In this document: in pieces, positions 53,220 to 64,000 of the stretch
Numbering within the stretch: the stretch's first letter is position 1
Layout: every line of letters begins with the position of its first letter
From: Limonium bicolor
Lineage: Eukaryota > Streptophyta > Magnoliopsida > Caryophyllales > Plumbaginaceae
Reading direction: 5' to 3'
Length of the DNA stretch: 64,000 nucleotides
Assembly: GCA_023374045.1 (NCBI GenBank)
Contig: CM041776.1
Coordinates: 278,110,039 to 278,174,038 of the forward strand
The notes under the pieces: model-generated
Databases searched by the model: none
What the model was told of the DNA's origin: nothing
What the model saw: only the letters and a program-made list of their open reading frames with translations
Program-made: the position numbers and the translations under genes

Positions 53220-55798
53220 AAACCGATAAATTTAAGGATTTGAGAGCATGCTATGGCTCGTAATGCACCCAATTTCTCCTTCAACTCTGCCATTTTCTGT
53301 CTAACTCCGCTACCGCCCCAGATTCATATAAGAAAGCTTATACGAATCACCCCGATCCTAGGATGTGTTTATCTGGGACTCCAATGCAAAGCCTCGTGAT
53401 TCCTTCCTTAGCGCTTCTTGACCTCGACCTCAAGACAACCACATAACATCTTCACTTCTTGCAACACATTCTTTAGTTCCAGCCCAGGTAGCTTGTCCTT
53501 TACCATAGAGGATTCTTCCAGCTCCTTTAGAATCTTTTCTAGCTCCCCAGCTAACCGACAGTTCTCGGCGTGGAGCTCCCTATCCTCTTTCTAGGCCTTG
53601 GCCTTAGCAATTGGGCCTCTTTCTCAACCAACTGGGCCTCTATTTTCACCTTCTTGAACTCTTTCCCAGCCTTTTGTGTGGCTTGAAGCTCCCTTTTGAG
53701 CATCTCCCCAGACTTTTGCGAGGTTTGGAGTTCTTCACTCAACCGGTTTACCTCTTTAGGCCATTCTCCTTGGCTACCCGCTTCTCTTCCCCCACCCTCT
53801 AGACCTGGGCCAAATCCGCAATAAGAGGCTTCACTTTCACTTTCACCTTCAGCTCAACACTCTCCTTGGCGTCTTTCTTAGACTTCTTGCGGCCCAAGCC
53901 ATGACGTTCTTCAGTTGACCCTTCGCTCTCAGGGTCGTGACCTCTTTCTTTGAATCAGCTAAAGAAAACTGGTGGGATGGATCTAAGCTCCATCCGGGCA
54001 TCACGTAACTTATCTCGACGATGTACAACCCTCCTCTCCCCTAGCTTAGTCTCTCCCCGAATGCCATCAACTGCAAAACGACCAAATAAGGTTAAAATTG
54101 GCTCCAAGTAAAACTTCGTTATAATCCTATACATTATTTAATATATGCGTACATTCGCCATAGAATGCTCGAAGTTTTCCAGCATGTAGCTGGTTAGCAA
54201 CTTCTTCAGAAAGACATGGTCTACAACGGTCAGAGATCCAGCGGTCGAAGCCTTCTTCAAACCCTGAGCAACCCCAAAAGGATCGGTCATCCCTTCGGTA
54301 CACCCGACCTCATCAACGCGATGTCCGCACAACGCCCTTTATGTCACGCTTGTACCCTCCAGCTCACTCTATATATCCATCAAGTAGTCAGAGGACTTGT
54401 TATAATTGTCACACTATCGGACCTCGCCCCGAAACGCCCCGCCAATCCCAGGTTCACCTTTCACTCTACTGTGCGCCTCACTCACGAATCCAACCCCTCT
54501 TTCTTCAGGCGCTACTCCCTCCTCCTACACCTCCGCTGTCGGACTCACCAGGCCGGTCACCCGCAGTGCCCCTGCCCCAGCCTTGTCCACATAACCATCC
54601 TACAAGATATCTGGGTACGCTGAGTTCTCCTCAGCGGACATCTTCTCCTACCCCTTTCCCTCGAGGACGATGATCTTGGACTCACAACTCCTCCCTCCTA
54701 GATCACAACTCCAAGCTCTACGCCAATCTAGCGCCTCTACAACGACTCCACTTCCTATTTTTCCTTTAGCTCCACTTACCTCTCTTCATTGATGTCCTCT
54801 AAGAAGTGCCGATTTCAATCTCTCGCCCCTCCTCCCCAGCCTACTTCGCACTCACCACAAGTTCCTTACACCCCAAGCCCAGGTAATTATCCTCCGTTGC
54901 TTGCCTCAGCTCTTTTTAGGTCACCCTCTTTCTCTTCGGCCCGGGCCCTCTACCCTGGAAGTAACATTCCCGAACTTATCAACATGGGGAAGCACCCACG
55001 CCACTTCCCACTTACGACGTCCCTGTCGTACCAGTCCACCTCCGCACCAGTAGCTAAAGGAAAGTTAGGCCCTAAGCAAAGATAAACACTTAGAAAAGTT
55101 CAAAAATTGTTGCAAACCAAAAGGAACCGGCTAGACAAGAGAGCAGGCTTACCAGCAAGAGCCTCTACCGTGGCATGCACCAAGCTATCAAAATACTTCA
55201 AGTGCCCGACCACCTTCTTATGGGGGTTCGGATGGGGTTCTCCCGACTCCCAGCACTCTCCCGATCAACGGTTTAACGACGAACCAGTTACATCTTCATT
55301 TTCCAGCCTTGATGTCAAGGCTAATCAGCAGCTGACCGTCTTCGACCTTGACATAAAGCTACAAGAGGAATTTACATACTGCATCGAGAACACAGAGAAA
55401 TGTCTTGGCATATGGTCTATTTTCTGATGCCCAGACCCGGTCAATAAACACCTCATAGCCCGAATTGTATGGGGATGCATCTCCAGCAAGATCACCTCCA
55501 CCCTGTTCTAGGAAAGTTAGGCCATCCTTTACTTGATCCTTAAAGAAAATGAACTCGTTGGTGAAAAAGTCGTCATAGCACGCGGTGGCCACAAGCAGTA
55601 AGAACTCTATTCCAGTGGGCACTTTCACCCCCTTCAACTGCTTCTTAACCTTCACAAACCACAAGCTCGACCCGGGGGCTCTCCAGCCTCACCCTCCCTA
55701 GCGATGCTCAACAATTCTCCACCACCACTGCCTCGACATTAAGCTTAGAACCCTCAGGGATTTTGAGGCGGTGAACCATTAGTCAAACCATAGGCCAT
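53220..55798 (-). pseudogene. antisense gene in Tat-like element, coiled-coil protein
   Basis: A TATA-like box ('tataaat' on the minus strand, 55945-55951) and a CT-rich leader precede an ATG near 55798. The best open blocks are 55664-55359 ('EFLLLVATACYDDFFTNEF', 'YNSGYEVFIDRVWASENRPY'), ending at a donor-like 'gcagtatgt', and 54000-53430, a charged coiled-coil with 'SEELQTSQKSGEMLKRELQA' and 'ENCRLAGELEKILKELEESS'. Frames are broken at several points. The arrangement, antisense near the centre or 3' side of a Tat element, recalls the putative gypsy-type transposon (Transposase_28) proteins, but I did not see their core motif. Function unknown. Confidence 0.4.
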
Positions 55799-57314
55799 TA
55801 TTTAGGTATTTGAAGTTTTTTTTTTAAAAGCCAGACAATGAGTGAAGGGAGCAAGGAGACAAAGAAGGCAAGAGAAAAGAGAAGATTTAATAGCAATTTG
55901 ACAAGTGTGAAGGTGTAAAAGTTTCTATCTTTTTACCGTCCATGATTTATAGGTGCAGAAGCACAACAGGTTTGTTCCTTGATTGCTCAACCGTCGCCCT
56001 CTCCCCCTTGGCTCTACCATCGTAACCCGCACGCATCATTACACCATCATTGTAACACCCCGCTCAATAAACACGTAATAATCCCTCACGTAGCATAATC
56101 AAAGACGTCTTACAGCGGAAGTATAAACAATAATAATAGTTCTCACTTGGGTGTCACCTGCCATTACTCACCCATGCGAGTAACGAAACAGAACTAAATA
56201 TAATAACAACATAAACAATGATACTAAACCACAGTAATAACGAGATAAATACCTATACATCATACTAATTCCAAAATCATAACCGTCAACAAGTGAGCGT
56301 CTACCCATTCATGAATATATACAACAGTACAATCATACAATCCAAAGTCTAACATAGTTATACAAAACGTATTCCCTATGTGGTAAGTAAAATAAAACCC
56401 TAACTACCCAGGTCCAGCACTTCGGCTTCCACACGATCAATGTCCTGTAAAATGCCGTGGAGGCTCAACGATAAACGCGGAGTATGCTAGGTTTGCATTC
56501 AGACCCTATTGGTTACTAAGTCATTTTAACCATCTTGATATTAAGTTGATTATATGCATGTCCAGTTTACAGTTATAATAAATACTGTAAAGATCACCCA
56601 TAATCACAAAGTCATTCAACCAATACCATCATTACATTTCACAAGCAATGGTTGCATAAACAAAGATATCGAATAAATGCAATAAAGTTCGTAATCGCTT
56701 TTAGCGGTCGATGTTCTTACTTGTATTAATATTCGGCTTTCAAGGCCCCATCCAACATCACCATGTTTAATCACATCACTAGTTGGGTGTCATGTTAGGA
56801 CAACCCAAATTAATCTTTTAAATGGACAGTAGTACTCTCGTACACACAAAGGTGCTCATGTTTGCCAGAGGTCCAGAGGCCCCTGGTCTTCCACTATGCC
56901 TTAATAAGGCGTCCATAAAAAGGCTGTAGCCGTGTACCATTAGCAGGTACCATCTGACCAACGATCTATCTGGGCTCATTGGAATTTCCTAGAGCGGCAC
57001 CCAATCGGGTATCCTCTTAGTGATCACAAATGCGTAACCAGGTAGTTCGTAAACTACACTGGATTTCCTCCCCTCATCACATACCAATTCTCTCATAAGA
57101 TTAAGTGTCTTAATCATTTCCTAAGATATAGTCTTAGTTTTATGGAGAATACATTTTATATAACAGCCTTCGAGGTCTTACGCAAATTCCTAGAAGCAGT
57201 CTAGGTTATATTCATGTTCGAGATCCATGCTCTAGAGATCGACATTGTCATATCTCATACCTAAGTGTTTTACTTAGGTTATTATATACATAATTATAAT
57301 ACTAAAAGTATTTT

Positions 57315-57444
57315 ATTAAGTAACCATCGTTTCATCACATTGATCGCATATGTATGTTTATATAAGTCAATCTATAGTCGACGTAGTATTAGCCCGAAAG
57401 GACATACATATGCGATCAATGTGATGAAACGATGGTTACTTAAT
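57315..57444. repeat. perfect 43-bp inverted repeat
   Basis: Arms 57315-57357 and 57402-57444 are perfect complements around a 44-bp loop (two further bases outside also pair). The sequence of the arms starts 'attaagtaaccatcg'. It may be a foldback insertion or a recent inverted duplication; an RNA from it would be a long hairpin. Confidence 0.9.
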
Positions 57445-57584
57445 AATGCGATAATGACGAGCAGATATACAGTTCAAACACATATACATGCATATAAGCA
57501 TCCACATAGAATTGTTAACACACCATCTGGACCTGAGGAAGCCCTCAGGACAATCTAGATCAAAACCGTCCACATACCATACAC

Positions 57585-58554
57585 TAATGGTGGCCACGGG
57601 TCCGGTTCCACCGGTTCTGGTTCCGGAAAATGTGTATTCGTATTCGGAACCGGTCTGGGCGGTTCTGGTTCCGGTTCCGGTTCTGAAATCTGGATTCGCT
57701 TCGGATTCGGTCAAAAAACCGGTTCCGGTTCGGTTCCGACCGGTTCCGGAGCGGTTCCAGAAAGATTCGATCGGCTCCAGTTGCTTCGTTTTAGCTCCGA
57801 TTTGAGATCCGTTTGAGCGCACACGTTGCTCTTTTCATCCACTTTACTCCTAGATAGGTTTCTTCAAGTTTATAATCTTAAATGTGTAAGAAACAAAGAC
57901 TTAGGAAATTTTATTGAATTTACAAAAAATAAGGAACAAAGAGAATTTTATTATATGATTCACTGCCTCATTAAAAGCTTATTAGGTAAAAACCCTTTGA
58001 GAAAACCTTAATAAGGAAAAGAGTACAGCTACTAAGAGGTTACATGATTTCAATTTGCAAGTCTTAAAAAAAAGATTACATGGAAAGAAAGTAATACTAA
58101 ATTACTAATACATTCTAAAATATTAGAAGATAGAAGTCCTAAGTGGTGTTATCCTCATTCATCTCATACCAATCATGATGTTGGCCTTCATATTGCAATG
58201 CGCGTGCTTGGGATCTAACGACTATTTTCTTCAGAGGAGCGCGCGCCCGAGACCCAAAACGACTTCATTTTGGCCCGATTCCAACAGTAACTTCAACCGG
58301 TTTCGGGGAGGTTCCGGTTCCACTGGTTGCGGTTCCGGTTCCCGGTTCCGAATCCGACGACGGTTCCAAGCGGTTCCAGCCGGTTCCGGTTCCGGGCCCG
58401 GTTCGGGCCCGAATCTCAAAACATGTATTCGTATTCGGAACCGGCTGAGGCGGTTCGGTTCCGGTTCCCACCGGTTCCCGGCCGGTTCCGGTTCCAATCG
58501 GTTCCGGGTAGATTCGCCGGTTCCGGGTAGAACCGGACCCGATGGCCACCATTA
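57585..58554 (-). mobile_element. non-autonomous hAT element, 970 bp
   Basis: Ends 'taatggtggcca(c/t)cgggtccggttc' inverted; flanks 'ccatacac' (57577-57584) and 'ccgtacac' (58555-58562) form an 8-bp duplication with one change. Subterminal arrays of 'ggttccggttcc' lie on both sides. The centre (57840-58200) matches, on the opposite strand, the 3' end and 3' flank of the hAT transposase at 9240-9650; 58245-58290 matches 6670-6740. It is therefore an internal-deletion derivative of a relative of the 6451-10169 element. Confidence 0.9.
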
Positions 58555-61500
58555 CCGTACACCACAGACCAAGGATGCGCAAAACCTAAGCTTGTCTGGC
58601 GACTTTGTCTGACGTACGATCTAAAATAATAATATCACTATGAGTCAGTCTCCATGACTAACTAGATCCGGTATTTCTGAATAACATCGTAACCCCCACA
58701 GTTCATCCCCGGATTTCAAGAGTTAATTGTTACGGGTTTCTCTAAACAAGTCGGCTTCGTTACTTAGACTCGTAATTCGTAATATTTCAACTGTTAAGTT
58801 TAATCCATTATAACTCTAGTCTTCTATTATTGGTTTAGTAACCTTTCCATACTTATACCAAAGTATTAAATATCATAGTTATACTTGAATATTCATGTTC
58901 ATAACCCTTTGTATGTTTATAATCTTGTCCATAATTGGACTTAAACATATAACCTATAGTTGCATGTATACTTGCAATGATACTATTTGGTATCATTTTT
59001 TCACCATTATTATAATATTGTATTATATAATCCATTAACCTTGTAACAAGTTACATTTTAAATTCAAAACTTAGTAACTTATAGTTTATTATCATATGGC
59101 TTGCTACCATAATATATACTCCATTATATATATATATATATATGGCTCACTCTATATATGTAAGTTTTATGAATTATAAACCCTTGTATTTAAATGTTAC
59201 ATTTATCATTTCATGTAAGAGAATTATTCTCACTAGTTTGTATTATTACATTAAGATTTTGATCTAAATACTATTTAACATTTATATTGTATAATTACAA
59301 CTCCTAAGGTTTATTCAATGTACACCTTAGTTTATAAATCTCATTTATTTATTGTTCGTCACATTATTTCATGTGAATGTTCTTACTTATACTAAATCTC
59401 TTTTAAATCACATTAATAATATACAATTATTATAAAATTTATAACACTGTAGATCATAGTCTAAAATTCATTTTCCAACTCCTTTTTTTTTGCGCAACAA
59501 CACAACATTTTCTTTTAATTTCATTTTGACCACATAATTTTTATGTAACGTTATATCATATACTCATACCATATGATATAACATTTTTATCTCTTTATAA
59601 CTTATAACCTATAGTTTTATACAAACTATTATTATTGTCGAAAATGGCACGAATGTTATAACTCAAATTTATCAACTTTCCACACTTTTCCTTTATTACA
59701 ATTTTAGCACACATTTTATACAATGTTATATATACCATATAATATAACATTTTTAACTTTATAAAAAGTATAACCTAAGGTTATATATATTGAAAATATC
59801 CGACCAGACCTAGGTTCTGTTCTAATTTGTTTTCCAGCACCCTTAACTTTCCACATTTACAAATTGACCGCATATATAATATCATATCATATATATATAT
59901 ATATATAATCACATATTATAACATTTTAAACCTTAATATGAAATACCCCAAACCTTGAAATGTTGTTTAAATGTTAAGATATGGTATACTAAGGCTAAAA
60001 AGTGCCTTAGAAATATTAGTGAACGATTTTAACCATATTAAACATAATTAATTACCTTAAAGTCGATAAGGGCAAAAATGTGCTCTAAGCTTGGGATAAT
60101 CTTGGTTAAGACCTAATGAGCTTACCCAGACCGTATTTATATGTTAATAGACATATAAAATCAGTTACCAAAGAAAACCAAGCTTGAAAACAAGTTTAAA
60201 CACAAAATGTGCTTTAAGGAGCCTTAAAGCACATTTTTGAAAAATTGTCTTATAAATGAGTTTTGAATGGCTAAATGTCCATCATTACTCTTTAATTAAT
60301 ATGTGTACTACTTAGTATCACATTTGGACGTTTAAATCAATGAGAAATCAAAAATTTCACTTTTAAGTGCCTTGCTTTTGTGAACAGTAACTAAATAAGC
60401 TAGTTTGTAACATATGTTAACATAAGTAATTTAATTGATCAATTAAGGCTGGGTAACCCCTTATATTAAATGGGGGCTGGTTTTTGTATGTGGTGAGTCA
60501 CCACCCTTGTCAATTAACCAGCAAATAAATAAGTAATTAAGAAAGCACTATTTGCTTTTGGTAACAAATATCTTCAAAAGCAACTACAATCAGTGATTCT
60601 CTTCATTCCTTCATTTCCTTTTGCTGTCTACGTATCCCATCTCCTTCCTTGCTCTCTTTCACGGTTGAAGCAGCTCACCACCAGACTTCATCTTCAAATC
60701 CTTGTAACTCCTAGCTCACTTGACCAAATCAAAAACTAAGACCACCAATCTCTTAGTCTCATCAAGCTCTTCAACTTGGTCCTTTCAAATTTTCAAGAGC
60801 TCCATTTTGGTGCCAAGAGGAATCTCCATGGAAGGAGCTTGAGTTCATCTTTTCACATATTATTGTTCTCCTTTGCTTCAAGGTAAGGAAACTCAAAGAA
60901 AAATGATGTTTCCTCCATGTTTTGTGTTGTCCGAAAATTACCTTAAATGGTGTCCTTATATTGCCTTGTTCTAGCTTCATTCCAACCGTTCAAGGACTAG
61001 GTGGAGTCCTCTCTTGACACATATCTAAACTCTCTTCAAGTTCTAAGGTAAAACGATCACCTAAGTGTTCTAAGACAATATGTGTACTAAGGGTTTATAA
61101 TGAGATGAAGCACAAAGCTTGTATACTCATTACCTTGCTTGTATATTGTTTAGAAGTTGACAAGCAAGCAAGTGTCCTTACCGACTTCTGAAACAAGAAA
61201 GGAGTTGTGAGGAAAAGAGGTAAAAATGCTAACCTAAAATAGCTTATAATGCTTTAGGGAAATGAGCTAATATTGCTTGTTGAAACTACCTAAAGAGCCA
61301 ATGGTAAATGACTCAGTAAAATGTTCTCAAAGAGACTAGTAAAAGGACATATGTGATGTTGGGTGTATTTGCAGGTCAAAGGCAATTATTGTGTGGAAAT
61401 TCAGTGTTTAAGGTTTATGTTATTTAAGGGCCTAAGTGCCAAGCAATTTAAGTTTATGCACTATATTGTGATGTAGTGTAGCTTGAGGTTTGGTTGTGTG

Positions 61501-61834
61501 TAATGAAGGTTTCTTTGGTGAAGGTGTACGTCTCTGGAGATTAATGGGTGAAAAACCATGTGATTGTGTACAAGGGTGTGTATTGAGTGATTAAGTGTGC
61601 TTGGGTTGTATTAAGGTGAAACACCACTTAGAAAACCAAATGAGAATTATCACAAGTGTTAAGAGATTTGTAAGAAAAATGAATAACAAGTTGGGTAATG
61701 TTTTAAGGTGAATTAAATTGATATTTTGGTATTAGGATGTGCCTAAGTACATGTGTGAAGGTTGGGTAATCAATGAATGAAGAGAATAGATGAAGCGAGA
61801 CTTAGATTGTCAAATTTGGGATTCTGTTACAGGA

Positions 61835-62100
61835 GGTCCGGGACATAGGTTTTGGATTGGTGTCCGGACCATATATGAAAAACAGGTCGAGAGTTGTGAG
61901 ACTAACTTGGTCCGGGACTTGGGGTGAGTACAAGGTCCCGGACCACCCTGTTAAATGTAGCCGAGAGTACAAGACTGTCTTGGTCCGGGACTTAGGGTGA
62001 GTACAAGGTCCCGGACCACCCTATCAAAACATACCGTGAGTTTGTGTAAGTGTTGATCCGGGACTTAAGGTAAGGACCAAGTCCCGGACCACTCTAAAAA
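61835..62100. repeat. tandem dyad array, period 73-74 bp, four units
   Basis: Units start 'ggtccgggactt' at 61835, 61909, 61982 and 62055 and close with 'gtcccggacc' 36 bp later. 'cgagagt' follows in units 1 and 2 (61888, 61961) and a changed 'cgtgagt' in unit 3. Sequence and period match the array at 41078-41335. Confidence 0.92.
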
Positions 62101-64000
62101 TGTTGTTAAAGGTATAAAAATGATGTGTAATGATGGGGATTGATAAGTAATGATGTTATAAAGATGTTAAGGACATGTTAGGTGTGTTATAAAGACAACC
62201 AAGTGGGTGGAAAGTTGTAATAAAATGTGAAAGTAAAACAAGTTAAAAGTGTCAAGTTGTTTAACTAGTTAACGAGGGTAAGTTATGAGCGTTAGACTTT
62301 AAACAACCGTGTTACCCCGATGTTGATAAAAGTAAATGTAATGTTGCCAGTTGTTCGAGAACTGTTCAAGGAACTTAAGACGACACATTAGAGTGGACGT
62401 TGGTGACAGGTATGGTTTTCTTGCAACCTGTGTCCTACCGGATTACACCGGCTTGTATGCCAATGTGTTTTTCTGTATGTTTGCCACGTTGTAAGATAAA
62501 ACATGTAATGAGTTTACAGTAATTCATATATGTGGCGTGTCTAGTTCCGATACCATTTAACCTCGAAAGTGTTAAACCTTAGCTAACTGAGTCTAGGATC
62601 ACAGGAGAGTTTGGTATTCGGATTAAACGACCTGAACCGTGGGGCATTCTAACCACGGCTATGCGTGAGTTAATTGTGTGATTTGTGTATGTGAATGTAG
62701 GGATCTCCCTTGTATGTTTAACCCAAGAGTAATACTGTATGGTGTGTAGGTACGATAGACTCCGTAGTGGAGTTCTAACGAAAAAATTTAAAAGTAAGTA
62801 TGTACTAACAGTAGTGAGGAATCCGGTCTGGCCGGTCGCGCGTTGTTTGGGAGTGGGTATCCTTTTTAGCTTTAACCTTCTCTCTGTTATGGTTGTTTCC
62901 CTCACGGGTTATGATCTCCCATTAGCTTATCCCAAAGCTTAGCTATTCTGACTTACGATCGGTTTAGGGGGAACATGTGTTGTGTGGTGAGTTCGGGTCA
63001 CAAAATCCGATCCATCTTTAGGTAAGTTACTCGTCCGACTATTAGGGCGGTAATGAGTTTTGTTATAACGAGCTTAACATGGGGGTGATATCATTCCCTA
63101 GGCTCACCAGTGTATTAACTATGTTTGGGCCGGTTCCTAAGAGATCCGTACCCGTTATGTATGTGTTATTTGTATGTTGCAAAGTTATTGTGATGTGATG
63201 TTATGTGTCGCTTAGAAGTGAAATATGAGGATCATGGATATGATTCCTAGTATGTAAAAGAGACGTTTGTGGAAACCCGATAGTGGGTAAGTGTCGTCTA
63301 TTGAGGAAATAGCTCCGTTAGAGGAGAAATACTATAGGGTGGAAGAACTCAAAGAGTGATTGGTTAAGTATGGATGAGTTATTTTTGTTAAGCCCATTGG
63401 GGTGAAATGTATTGTGTCGTGAGTTTATGTTTCACATGCTTGATTTAAATGTAATCAACCGCATGCTAAGACGACAAATAGTTGTGCGTGGCCCGGTAGC
63501 ATGTGGGCTGCGGGATTACCATACCAGCAAAGGTGCTGAGCCCCTGGGGGGCCACCCTTTCTTTCCTTTTCTATTTCAGGTACAAGGAGCTGGAGCCGTT
63601 CGAGAGTAGGACGGGGTAGTTGTTGCGTACGGGTAATTGATGTAATCACTTGTAACCTGTAGGCGTAGTAAGACCGAAATTGTTCTCGGCATTAGTTGTA
63701 AATACTCGGTACAGTTGGAAGGTATTTGTATAATGAATGTTGGTAGTAATAAAGGAGACGGTATTGTATAGTTGCTCGGGGATCTAGTCCATCAGACCGA
63801 TACAGTTGTGTAAATGTTAGCCTTGTTAGCCACGTGGGTGGTTAACGGCGTGTAACACCGATGAGTTAAGTTATGTGATGATGTGTATTTTCCACTGCAG
63901 TTTAATGTTAAGTATGTTGTTGTATGTTGGGGTGTTACATAATATAAATATAATATATAGTTAAATATATATTCTAAATTGCTGAACTGACCTAGGGTCT

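Larger units (their letters stand above)
51421..55800 (+). mobile_element. internal region of a Tat/LARD-like element
   Basis: After the primer site there is a broken plus-strand frame (51403-51684) without a recognised domain, then 52115-52410 tandem repeats, then DNA whose only protein-like content is on the minus strand (53220-55800). No reverse transcriptase or integrase was found and no 3' LTR; the stretch stops against another LTR-like sequence at 56051. Large non-autonomous Tat partners with antisense genes are known in plants (Grande and RIRE2/Dasheng types). Confidence 0.45.
56051..63939. repeat. long Gypsy LTR-like sequence, ends inverted
   Basis: Left end 'tgtaacaccccgctcaataa', right end 'atgttggggtgttaca'. 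Beyond the 11-bp match, the two ends keep inverted similarity for about 150 bp ('cagcggaagta' against 'cagtggaaaata'; 'cacccatgcgagtaac' against 'cacccacgtggctaac'). The termini are of the chromovirus LTR type. No coding was found in 7.9 kb. Flanks 'atcat' and 'taata' do not match, so it is not proven to be one insertion: two oppositely oriented LTRs, one nested, would also fit. It holds a hairpin (57315), a non-autonomous hAT (57585) and a dyad array (61835). (AT)n runs occur at about 59130-59150 and 59888-59906. Confidence 0.45.

Noticed and set aside
57315..57444. microRNA precursor
   Set aside because: Arms are perfectly paired over 43 bp, unlike a typical miRNA stem, and no conserved mature sequence is recognised; kept as an inverted repeat.
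57488..58612. Val/Pro- and Arg/Ser-rich ORFs
   Set aside because: They are translations of the GGTTCC subterminal arrays of a hAT element.
1..64000. CRISPR array, operons, prophage, integrated virus
   Set aside because: No spacer-repeat array of CRISPR type, no bacterial gene layout, and no capsid, movement or envelope-like coding; all reverse transcriptase signal belongs to a Copia retrotransposon.

Overview
The window is nuclear DNA from a flowering plant, probably a eudicot; I cannot name the species. It is a gene-poor intergenic block built almost entirely of nested transposable elements. Plant-specific signs are a CACTA element with CACTACAA ends, Stowaway-type MITEs with TA target sites, Copia and Gypsy LTR elements with plant primer-binding sites, a FAR1/MULE transposase joined to an OTU domain, a plant mobile domain (PMD) protein, and one host gene resembling wound-induced protein 1. 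Nothing bacterial, organellar or viral was recognised. Coordinates come from reading by eye; where target-site duplications (TSDs) are quoted the ends are exact, otherwise they are approximate.

Layout. 1-1640: end of an LTR-like element (family A), then a diverged ~160-bp tandem repeat. 2060-6450: AT-rich inverted-repeat DNA, a tiny tRNA-derived retroposon, and a truncated minus-strand Gypsy remnant holding a long-TIR MITE. 6451-10169: decayed hAT element with a MITE inside. 10646-10789: 144-bp retroposed insert. 11105-20075: a ~9-kb MULE with long terminal inverted repeats, each carrying a TATA box firing inward; a transposase-OTU gene runs right, a PMD gene and a small ORF run left. 20105-21571: foldback DNA. 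21572-29556: a CACTA element (TSD acg) holding a Stowaway MITE and a complete but decayed Copia element (23455-28832, TSD tacat). 29560-32890: second family A copy and retroposon debris. 33522-38367: several MITEs around the one believable host gene (WUN1-like, 36377-36763, minus strand, TATA box near 37070). 38995-41860: GC-rich minisatellite in two opposed blocks, split by a solo LTR (40056-41577, TSD ctcgc). 42853-44720: LINE-type retroposon. 45158-50677: young-looking non-autonomous Gypsy element (TSD ccaac). 50683-55800: part of a Tat/LARD-like element with an antisense gene. 56051-63939: long Gypsy LTR-like sequence carrying a deletion derivative of the hAT family.

Two patterns stand out. 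First, three unrelated-looking LTRs (near 29.9, 41.1 and 61.9 kb) each carry 3-4 tandem units of about 70-73 bp with one design: a 36-bp dyad (about 12-bp arms, 12-bp loop) followed by a CCGAGAGT-like box. In the solo LTR the array sits just upstream of the TATA box, so an enhancer-like role is plausible. Second, the MULE has its PMD gene in the position that mudrB has in maize MuDR: convergent to the transposase and driven from the opposite TIR.
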